6,245 nucleotides of DNA from Thermococci archaeon (GTDB lineage: Archaea; Methanobacteriota_B; Thermococci; Thermococcales; Thermococcaceae): contig QMUF01000096.1 of assembly GCA_003663525.1 (NCBI GenBank), positions 1-6,245 of the forward strand. Direction: 5' to 3'. Position numbers and translations under genes: made by a program. The notes beneath the pieces were generated by a model that was given only the letters and a program-made list of their open reading frames with translations, did no database searches and had not been told where the DNA came from. Shown one piece after another: positions 1-5,626 of this stretch. Each line of letters begins with the position of its first letter. Within the stretch, counting starts at the first letter, position 1.

Positions 1-479
1 ATGAAGGGGTTTACATCCTGCCAGAGGCACAGCTTGACAGGTTTATGCTCAAAATAGAGGTTGGTTTTCCTGATAAAGGCGAGGAGATAAGGCTTCTTAA
101 GAGAAAAAGTAGGGACGACTTTTGGGAAGTTAACCCGATAATAACACGCGAAGAGTTGCTGGGGCTGATGGAGAAGGTAAAAGAAGTCAGCGTAAGCGAC
201 GAGATAATAGAATACATATACTCCATAGTTTCAAACACAAGAAGCGACGAGCGACTGCTCTTTGGAGCCTCACCAAGGGCCGGTGAGCATCTTCTCTATG
301 CTGCTAAAGCCTCAGCATTTCTAGATGGAAGGGACTATGTCATTCCAGATGATGTAAAGAAGGTTACCCCCGCAGTTTTGGCACACAGGTTACTCTTAAA
401 GGCAGAGTATGAATTGGAGGGGGTTACCACCAAAGAGATAATAAGGAAAGTTCTCGAAGAGACTGAGGTGCCGGTGTAA
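1..479 (+). CDS. MoxR-family AAA+ ATPase, C-terminal part (5' end outside window)
   Basis: This is the last 158 residues of a MoxR-type AAA+ ATPase. The reading frame is already open at base 3, so the gene starts upstream; the Met codon at 45 lies inside a conserved motif and is not a start. Visible directly: the fragment opens with the MoxR signature EGVYILPEAQLDRF (residues 1-14 of the fragment), whose Arg13 is the expected arginine finger. The sensor-2 motif GASPRAG follows at about residues 88-94 (Arg92), then the C-terminal helical lid with the typical GRDYVIPDDV segment. The Walker A and B motifs lie outside the window. From family knowledge, MoxR ATPases form hexameric rings and act as chaperones or metal-insertion factors with VWA-domain partners. 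Here a DUF58/VWA gene follows after 3 nt, fitting that pairing. Usual family length is about 310-330 residues, so roughly half is seen. The specific client is unknown. Confidence 0.93.
   Translation, partial: EGVYILPEAQLDRFMLKIEVGFPDKGEEIRLLKRKSRDDFWEVNPIITREELLGLMEKVKEVSVSDEIIEYIYSIVSNTRSDERLLFGASPRAGEHLLYAAKASAFLDGRDYVIPDDVKKVTPAVLAHRLLLKAEYELEGVTTKEIIRKVLEETEVPV
465..470 (+). promoter_or_regulatory. Shine-Dalgarno site for the DUF58 gene
   Basis: GAGGTG inside the end of the MoxR coding region matches the archaeal anti-SD complement (GGAGGTGATC) and lies 12 nt before the ATG at 483. The spacing is somewhat long, but the site supports this start and translational coupling with moxR. Confidence 0.45.
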
Positions 480-482
480 CAA

Positions 483-1781
483 ATGAAGAGGGAAGATTTT
501 ATTGTGATTCTCTCACTTCTGCTGATCCTTGAAGGCTATCTCGGGGACAACATAGTTCCCGCCCTATTGGGTTTTTCTATGACCGTTTATCTCTTCATGC
601 TACGCTCTAAGGTGAATTTTGATATTAGAGGAGAAAGAATTGTCAAAGATACCAGACTTGAGGAAAACAAAATTGGGGGGATAGTGGTCAGGTTAGAAAA
701 TAAAGGTGAGAATGCCGTTGTGAGAATAGCTGAGTTAACGAAAGATTTTGAAATTTCAGGCGCTCCTTACTCTCTCTTGGAACGTGGAGAATCAAGGGAA
801 TTTGTCTACCATATAACCCCAAGATACAAGGGCGAGTTTTCGCTCAGGCCTGCGAAGGTTATAGCTGAAGACGAGCGTGGGTTGTATTTTGAGGAGTTTG
901 AGATTGGAAGTGAGGAAAAGGTCATTGTCTATCCATCGGTTGAGGGTATAAAGGAAGCTGCCAGAGCGGACTATAACCTAAGGCTAGCGGAACTCTATAA
1001 GAAAAGCCAGTTCGTCGGGACAGAAGGTGTTGAGATCAAGGATCTGAGAGAATACAGACACGGTGATGATTTCAAAAGGATAGACTGGAAAGCAAGTGTG
1101 AGATTGGGAGAGCTGATAATAAGGGAGATGCTGAAGGAAAGTGATGCCGATGTATACATTTTTGTTGACAACACGAGCGAGATGAGGAAGGGGATCAGAA
1201 TGGCAAAAGTGGATTATGCATCAACACTAGCTTTACAGCTTGCCACAACCCTCATCAAAAGCTATCGTGTTGGGATGGTGATTTATGATGAGGAGAACGC
1301 GGATTTCATCAAAGCGGCCAAATCAATGGCACACCTGGAGAACATGAGGAGAAAGTTAAACCTGAGATGGAAAAAGGGAGTTATGAGCTTGAGGGCCAAG
1401 CTGGAGGTAAAGCTGAGCAAAAAGGGAAGAGCTTTTCTTAATAAAGTTCTCCCCCTTAAAAAAGGGAGAAGAGGGAGCAAAGGAATATTTGAAGGCCTCT
1501 CCCTTATAAAAGGGCCTTCTTTCCTGATATTTATAAGTGACCTCAACAATCCCTCTGATTTATATAAAGCGATGGCACAGGCAAAGTGGAACCATAAGGT
1601 CTTACTGCTATCCCCCAATCCAATACTGTTTTACGGCGGAGAGCTAGACAGGGAGACTCTAAAAAGACTTTACAGGGCTTATCTTGAGAGGGAAAAAATA
1701 TTGAAGAGGTTCAATGCCTTAGCCCCAACCATAGATCTAGGGCCGAGTGATTACATAAGGGAAATAGCGAAGGTGATTTAG
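483..1781 (+). CDS. DUF58 / VWA-like domain protein, membrane-anchored
   Basis: A 432-residue DUF58 protein, the usual partner of MoxR ATPases. Seen in order: two N-terminal membrane helices (about residues 5-20 and 24-41); a beta-rich segment (about 45-150) ending in the family pattern YKGEFSLRP...EDERGLYF...VYP; the DUF58 hallmark YRHGDDFKRIDWKAS (191-205); then a VWA-like domain with strand VYIFVDNTSEM (224-234) and a later strand FLIFISDLNNP (347-357). The metal-site motif, usually DxSxS, reads D229-x-T231-x-E233, so metal binding may be altered. Residues 289-330 form an unusually basic stretch: 17 Lys/Arg and one Glu in 42 residues. Its start is 3 nt after the moxR stop, and its stop TAG abuts the next ATG, so the three genes look like one operon. 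From family knowledge, such proteins work with MoxR in assembling or activating partner complexes at the membrane. The client here is unknown. Confidence 0.92.
   Translation: MKREDFIVILSLLLILEGYLGDNIVPALLGFSMTVYLFMLRSKVNFDIRGERIVKDTRLEENKIGGIVVRLENKGENAVVRIAELTKDFEISGAPYSLLERGESREFVYHITPRYKGEFSLRPAKVIAEDERGLYFEEFEIGSEEKVIVYPSVEGIKEAARADYNLRLAELYKKSQFVGTEGVEIKDLREYRHGDDFKRIDWKASVRLGELIIREMLKESDADVYIFVDNTSEMRKGIRMAKVDYASTLALQLATTLIKSYRVGMVIYDEENADFIKAAKSMAHLENMRRKLNLRWKKGVMSLRAKLEVKLSKKGRAFLNKVLPLKKGRRGSKGIFEGLSLIKGPSFLIFISDLNNPSDLYKAMAQAKWNHKVLLLSPNPILFYGGELDRETLKRLYRAYLEREKILKRFNALAPTIDLGPSDYIREIAKVI
1447..1470 (+). repeat. Inverted repeat 1 inside the DUF58 gene
   Basis: TTCTCCC (1447-1453) pairs with GGGAGAA (1464-1470) around a 10-nt loop CCTTAAAAAA. 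It is entirely coding and spans residues V322 to R330. A similar element follows 48 nt downstream in the same reading frame. Confidence 0.6.
1491..1519 (+). repeat. Inverted repeat 2 inside the DUF58 gene
   Basis: GAAGGCC (1491-1497) pairs with GGCCTTC (1513-1519). Inside it lies an alternative nested pairing, CCCTT (1501-1505) with AAGGG (1510-1514). The 20-mer at 1497-1516 matches the one at 1449-1468 at 16 of 20 positions, an imperfect direct repeat of period 48 nt (16 codons). The corresponding peptides, LPLKKGR and LSLIKGP, are also similar. Confidence 0.6.
1771..1777 (+). promoter_or_regulatory. Shine-Dalgarno site for the membrane protein gene
   Basis: AGGTGAT is an excellent match to the archaeal SD consensus. 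It lies 4 nt before the ATG at 1782 and inside the last codons of the DUF58 gene. It fixes this start and argues for coupled translation across the TAGATG junction. Confidence 0.7.
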
Positions 1782-2318
1782 ATGATTGGGGTAATTGCAT
1801 CCATAATAGGTGGATTAATGCTCAGGGAGTATATTATGCTCATCGCACCGGTTGTCTTCATTATCTCCCTAAAAAATAGAGATGCCGGCCTTGTTGGGTA
1901 TTTCCTTTACATTATCTATTCCAGTTCAAAAGTAGTAAGCGGAGATGTTTACACTTATGAAGAGCTTATAAATGCGCTAATTTTTGCCTTTTCTGGGGTT
2001 CTGCTTCTTGATGACATTTTGAAGAGAGATATAAGAATGAAAAAACTGGAGATAATTCCCGTTCTCTTCATCCTTTTGGGTGTTCTACTCCCGGAGAGTT
2101 TTCTGGCCGGTGGAGTTCTGTATTTCTTTATGATGAAACCGAGCTTGAGAGTTGCTTTACCTATCATAGGGAGTATATTAGCCTTTGCGATCCTTAAAGA
2201 GAATTTATTGGGGCTAGGGCCATCAGGACAAACCGTAGTTTTTGGAAGTTTTGCACTTTTTACCTTAGCTGCCACTTTCCTAATGAGAGACGTCAAGAGG
2301 GTGGAAATGTTTAAGTAA
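1782..2318 (+). CDS. Small polytopic membrane protein of unknown function
   Basis: I do not recognise a named family for this 178-residue protein. It is strongly hydrophobic, with about six likely membrane segments: residues 2-30 (one long or two short helices), 36-50, 61-78, 90-118, 123-143 and 150-167. Short charged connectors separate them (KNRD at 31-34, DDILKRDIRMKKLE at 77-90) and the C-terminal tail is basic (RDVKRVEMFK). No catalytic motif, cysteine pair or signal cleavage site is evident. The start is set by a strong SD 4 nt upstream, and the ATG directly abuts the DUF58 stop codon, so expression with moxR-DUF58 is likely. By position it could be the membrane partner or client of the MoxR/DUF58 module, which is inference only. 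The 34-nt gap that follows, with a weak TATA-like AAAAATATAT at 2327-2336, could also let it be the last gene of the unit. Confidence 0.8.
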   Translation: MIGVIASIIGGLMLREYIMLIAPVVFIISLKNRDAGLVGYFLYIIYSSSKVVSGDVYTYEELINALIFAFSGVLLLDDILKRDIRMKKLEIIPVLFILLGVLLPESFLAGGVLYFFMMKPSLRVALPIIGSILAFAILKENLLGLGPSGQTVVFGSFALFTLAATFLMRDVKRVEMFK

Positions 2319-2341
2319 ATAGGAAGAAAAATATATGAAGC

Positions 2342-2346
2342 GGTGA
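2342..2346 (+). promoter_or_regulatory. Shine-Dalgarno site for aglB
   Basis: GGTGA sits 6 nt before the ATG at 2353, supporting that start. The 34-nt gap (2319-2352) contains AT-rich stretches but no TATA element at a comfortable distance, so read-through from the upstream operon is plausible. Confidence 0.6.
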
Positions 2347-2352
2347 GATAGG

Positions 2353-4656
2353 ATGAAGCTTGAGGACATCTTTAAGCCTAAAGTGGCTTTGCCTGTGTTA
2401 ACTGCAATCGCGCTTATCCTAAGGTTAATTCCTTTGAGACATAAATATATGCTCGGTTATGACCCTTATTTCCATCTAGCTTACATTGAGGAGGCTCTAA
2501 AAGCTGGGGAGTGGTTTAACTTTCTAACGATTGCCGGAGGGCCGTGGGGGGCTCAGGTGAGGAACGCCCATCCTCTGGGCCTCTGGATGACTCCCACTTA
2601 CATATATAAAATTTTAAGCGTCTTTGGGGTTTCTCTTTACAATGCATTTCGAATAACCCCCGTAATTTTTGGAGTTTTAACTGTGGTCTTCTTTTACCTT
2701 GCTCTTCTGAAACTCTATGATGAGAAAAAGGCGTTTTTTGCATCTCTATTCTTAGCAATCAGCTTTGGACATGTATTTAGATCGATGGCCAACTACTACA
2801 GGGGAGACAACTATATGCTCTTCTGGTATTCTGTTGCCCTGCTCGGCGTTGCTTTGGCATTCTCCATAAGGAGTAAGCTAAGATACAAGAGGTTTGTTTT
2901 TTATTTAATTCCGGCTTTTGCAAGTGGATTTGCATCAATTTTCTGGGCGGCATATTATCCAATCTTCGTATTCCTGCTGGCAAATGCAGTTTTCCTTGGT
3001 GCTGGGGCATTTATCTTAGATGAGAGGGAACACTTGCTTGATGCCTTAGCCTTGGCCCTTTCAACACTTTTAGGAGCATTTATAGCCAACTCCCTCGGTG
3101 GAAAATTTGGTTATGGAATGCTCGGGTATAACAGATGGCTCGGAAAAAAGACAGCTGAAAAGTTAATGCTGGAGTTTGGTACAATAAAAGACGCATATCT
3201 TCTGGTTCACGTTAAATATCTGGTTCCCCTGAGCATAGCTTTCATAGTTTTGATCTTCATTCTTGGGAAGTTTATCAAAGATAAAAAAGTCAGAGCTGGA
3301 GTTTTAGTTGGGCTGGCGGTTTTAGGGGCATTCGTGCTCTTCTACCGCTTTGAGGCCTTAAAAGACCTATCTACTGGGTTTGGGATTTTCAGAGAAGCTC
3401 CAATTCAGGAAACTCAGCCTTCAAGTTTTAATGATCTATGGAAGGCATTTTCAATAAGCTTGTTCTTAATTCCACTTTTCTTCTTGAGGTTTGATCCAAA
3501 TAGAGTAAATATAAGCGATTTCTTGGTTTTGGGCCTTATCTTCCCAAGTCTCTACATGATAAAAACATGGACGAGGTTTCTATTCATTGGATCAATGGCG
3601 ATAGCACTCATGGCCGGCGTTGGAATTGTAGAACTTTATGAAATCTTAAAACCCCACCTAAACGAAAGAAAAGTCTCAGCACTGGGGATTGGACTGTTGG
3701 TTCTTCTCCCGGCAGTTAATGCAGGATTCTCGATAAAGGAAACGTATTCTCTGAGGCCATATGCGAACGAGCACTGGGAAGACACTTTAACATGGCTTAG
3801 AGAGAACTCCAACCAGAACGACATCGTCATGGCCTGGTGGGACTACGGACACTGGGTGACATATTACGCACGGAGGTCTCCGGTAGCTCAAGGGCGTCCA
3901 TATCACGGTGTGGCACTTTATTACCTCGACAAGTTCGATAAGAACTGGGCTATGATCTTTGGAGTGGATTATGTTATTGTGAGTTACTACGACTTCCTCA
4001 AGTTTGGGGCCATAGTTGAAACTGCAAAAATGCATCCAAAGTACAACGTAACAGAAAAGTACGGCGTTATTGTTCTGCCGCTCACCTCTAAGATTGGAGC
4101 CTTGGTATTCCAGAGGGGGGATTACAGGATAATAGCAAAGCCAGGGCAGAGATGGGATGTAATCGTTAATCTCAAAGGGCAAACAATATCACCAAAAGAG
4201 CTTTACGTCGAGTATCAAGGGAAGATATTAAGGCCAAACCTTTCAGCCTCAAAATCCAATACTTACCTTTACATAAACCTTGATTACAAGTATGCGATTT
4301 TTATGAACGAGGAAGCGTTCAACACAACCCTGGCAAGGCTTTTCATAAGGCCTGAGGAGCCCTATGAGCTGGCTTATTCCGACGGGGGAGTGGTAAAAAT
4401 CCTGAAACTTAAACATCCAAACGTTAAAGTGGAAAGAGATGGTGAAAAAGTTATCCTCAGATTTGAAAACGCAACCGGAACTGGATTGGGAATCTGGGGA
4501 TTTTTGGACAATGGAACTTTGGTCTTCAAGAAATGGTACAATGTGAAAGGTAAGAATGAGTTTGAATTACCTGAAGAGGTTAACGGGACGGTTGTGAGGT
4601 ACGCCTATGCCGTGGGCAAGAAGATCGTTGATAGGGGGATATTCCGGAGGGGTTGA
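2353..4656 (+). CDS. aglB: Oligosaccharyltransferase AglB (STT3 family, short type)
   Basis: A 767-residue STT3/AglB-type oligosaccharyltransferase, which moves a glycan from a dolichol-linked donor to Asn in N-X-S/T sequons on the outer face of the membrane. The first ~460 residues hold about 13 membrane helices; the rest is a soluble C-terminal domain. Catalytic motifs visible: the first DXD-region Asp in GYDPYFH (D37); an external-loop Glu in PIQE (E353), equivalent to the TIXE/SVSE motif; sequon-binding WWDYG (495-499); and a DK motif DFLKFGAI (547-554, pattern DXXKXXXI). The second DXD region reads GDNYM (D152, N153, Y154), apparently with Tyr where other members carry an acidic residue or His. 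The length fits the short archaeal paralogues rather than the ~970-residue long form of Pyrococcus. Six sequons occur in the C-terminal domain (N565, N629, N657, N706, N720, N744). Glycosyltransferase genes follow, consistent with an N-glycosylation locus. Confidence 0.95.
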   Translation: MKLEDIFKPKVALPVLTAIALILRLIPLRHKYMLGYDPYFHLAYIEEALKAGEWFNFLTIAGGPWGAQVRNAHPLGLWMTPTYIYKILSVFGVSLYNAFRITPVIFGVLTVVFFYLALLKLYDEKKAFFASLFLAISFGHVFRSMANYYRGDNYMLFWYSVALLGVALAFSIRSKLRYKRFVFYLIPAFASGFASIFWAAYYPIFVFLLANAVFLGAGAFILDEREHLLDALALALSTLLGAFIANSLGGKFGYGMLGYNRWLGKKTAEKLMLEFGTIKDAYLLVHVKYLVPLSIAFIVLIFILGKFIKDKKVRAGVLVGLAVLGAFVLFYRFEALKDLSTGFGIFREAPIQETQPSSFNDLWKAFSISLFLIPLFFLRFDPNRVNISDFLVLGLIFPSLYMIKTWTRFLFIGSMAIALMAGVGIVELYEILKPHLNERKVSALGIGLLVLLPAVNAGFSIKETYSLRPYANEHWEDTLTWLRENSNQNDIVMAWWDYGHWVTYYARRSPVAQGRPYHGVALYYLDKFDKNWAMIFGVDYVIVSYYDFLKFGAIVETAKMHPKYNVTEKYGVIVLPLTSKIGALVFQRGDYRIIAKPGQRWDVIVNLKGQTISPKELYVEYQGKILRPNLSASKSNTYLYINLDYKYAIFMNEEAFNTTLARLFIRPEEPYELAYSDGGVVKILKLKHPNVKVERDGEKVILRFENATGTGLGIWGFLDNGTLVFKKWYNVKGKNEFELPEEVNGTVVRYAYAVGKKIVDRGIFRRG

Positions 4657-4750
4657 AGGGGAAGTGGTAGCGACTATGTTAATAAATTTGAGGGGATATT
4701 TAATGTGGGAAGTAAAAGGTTTAAAATTAAGTTAAAGAACGGTGGGTACC
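4657..4750 (+). promoter_or_regulatory. Intergenic region with candidate promoter for the glycosyltransferase genes
   Basis: This is the longest noncoding stretch in the window (94 nt) and is AT-rich in its second half. The best promoter candidate is AGTAAAAGG followed by TTTAAAATTA (4711-4729), resembling an archaeal BRE plus TATA box. Its usual start-site distance places transcription start at about 4747-4752, close to the ATG at 4751. That would make the mRNA leaderless or nearly so. Weaker TATA-like stretches at 4679-4686 (TTAATAAA) and 4697-4704 (ATATTTAA) would leave room for a leader carrying the SD. No T-rich terminator is evident after aglB. Confidence 0.5.
4741..4746 (+). promoter_or_regulatory. 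Shine-Dalgarno site deciding the GT2 start
   Basis: GGTGGG lies 4 nt before the ATG at 4751. The in-frame GTG at 4742 falls inside this SD and has no G-rich site upstream of its own, so the ATG is preferred as start. Confidence 0.55.
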
Positions 4751-5623
4751 ATGAGAACCCTGATAGTGATTCCCGCCTATAATGAGGAGCTGACGATTGG
4801 TTCGGTTGTTGCCTTAGCTAAGAAGTTTGGTGATGTTCTTGTTGTTGATGATGGTTCCATGGATAGGACTTCTGAAATAGCCAGGGAAGCGGGTGCGATT
4901 GTTATACGGCATGAGAGGAACATGGGCAAGGGATATGCCCTTAGGACTGCCTTTGAATACGCCCTTAGTAGGGAGTACGATGTTATAGTCACTTTAGATG
5001 CCGATGGCCAGCACAACCCCGATGAAATACCTCTCCTTATGGAGCCAATAGTTAAAGGTGAGACCGACCTGGTTATTGGTTCAAGGTATTTAAACGGGAG
5101 CAAAAAGAAAATTCCAGTTTACAGAAGGTTTGGCTTGTGGGTGCTGAACAAAAGCACCAAGGTTGCGGCGGGTGTTGATGTGGATTCTCAAAGCGGTTTT
5201 AGGGCCATGAACAGGAAGGTCCTGGAAAAGTTGGACTTAAATAGCACCGATTACTCAATAGAGACCGACATGATAGTCAAGGCTAGGGAGGAGGAAATTA
5301 GGATCACGGAGGTTCCGATAAGCGTCCGCTATGACGTGCCGAGGAGGCACAAGAAGAACCCTCTTTCCCACGGCCTTGGTGTTTTGGCGAGTATTGTGGG
5401 CTTGATAGGTTATAGGAGGCCTTTGCTGTTGTTTGGACTATTGAGCCTGATCTCGTTTATTGTTGCCGGGATTTTGGGGTATTTGGCTTTGGAGCCGTAT
5501 TACAGGGGTGGAAGGGTCTATCTAACCCAGGCAATAGGTGCGGGAAGTTTCGTGATTATTGGGATTCAGCTGTTCGTTGCTGGATTGACGCTGAACGTGC
5601 TGGCAAAGATGGGGAGGGAGTGA
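4751..5623 (+). CDS. Family 2 glycosyltransferase, dolichol-phosphate sugar synthase-like
   Basis: A 290-residue GT-A-fold glycosyltransferase, similar to the polyprenyl/dolichyl-phosphate mannose or glucose synthase group. These enzymes transfer a sugar from GDP- or UDP-sugar to dolichyl phosphate on the cytoplasmic face. Seen: N-terminal IPAYNEE (7-13), VVDDGSMDRT (31-40), the metal-binding LDADGQHNPDE (82-92, D83/D85), IGSRY (109-113), the acceptor-region DSQSGFRAM (145-153), and E171/D173. A basic stretch RRHKKN (198-203) precedes two membrane helices (about 224-247 and 262-284). The catalytic domain plus two helices is complete. The start at 4751 is preferred over the in-frame GTG at 4742 (three extra residues), because GGTGGG then serves as SD and the protein starts right before the first beta strand, as usual. 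The nucleotide-sugar used cannot be read from sequence. It probably supplies lipid-linked sugar for the adjacent AglB pathway (inference). The next gene follows after 3 nt. Confidence 0.9.
   Translation: MRTLIVIPAYNEELTIGSVVALAKKFGDVLVVDDGSMDRTSEIAREAGAIVIRHERNMGKGYALRTAFEYALSREYDVIVTLDADGQHNPDEIPLLMEPIVKGETDLVIGSRYLNGSKKKIPVYRRFGLWVLNKSTKVAAGVDVDSQSGFRAMNRKVLEKLDLNSTDYSIETDMIVKAREEEIRITEVPISVRYDVPRRHKKNPLSHGLGVLASIVGLIGYRRPLLLFGLLSLISFIVAGILGYLALEPYYRGGRVYLTQAIGAGSFVIIGIQLFVAGLTLNVLAKMGRE
5613..5620 (+). promoter_or_regulatory. Shine-Dalgarno site for the second GT2 gene
   Basis: GGAGGGAG lies at the very end of the preceding gene, 6 nt before the ATG at 5627. It supports that start and coupled translation of the two glycosyltransferases. 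Confidence 0.6.
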
Positions 5624-5626
5624 GCT

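Noticed and set aside
1..54. ATG at base 1 as the start of a gene in frame 1.
   Set aside because: That frame hits a stop at 55-57 and encodes nothing recognisable, whereas frame 3 gives the MoxR motif.
45..479. Reading the ATG at 45 as a complete 144-residue gene.
   Set aside because: The frame is open to the window edge, and the 14 residues before this Met match the conserved MoxR motif including the arginine finger, so it is an internal codon.
2327..2336. AAAAATATAT as the TATA box of aglB.
   Set aside because: At the usual TATA-to-start distance transcription would begin past the ATG at 2353, inconsistent with the SD at 2342-2346.
3787..4182. A 131-residue minus-strand reading frame, and several shorter ones elsewhere opposite the real genes.
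   Set aside because: They lie wholly opposite well-conserved coding regions with clear family motifs, have no SD or promoter of their own, and their translations resemble no protein.
4634..4700. AGGGGATATT occurring in both the end of aglB and the following intergenic region as a direct repeat.
   Set aside because: It is only 10 nt, and one copy is constrained by coding; this is easily chance in purine-rich DNA.
4742..4750. GTG at 4742 as the start of the first glycosyltransferase.
   Set aside because: It overlaps the GGTGGG SD that suits the ATG at 4751, lacks an SD of its own, and adds three residues before the usual N-terminal strand. It cannot be fully excluded.
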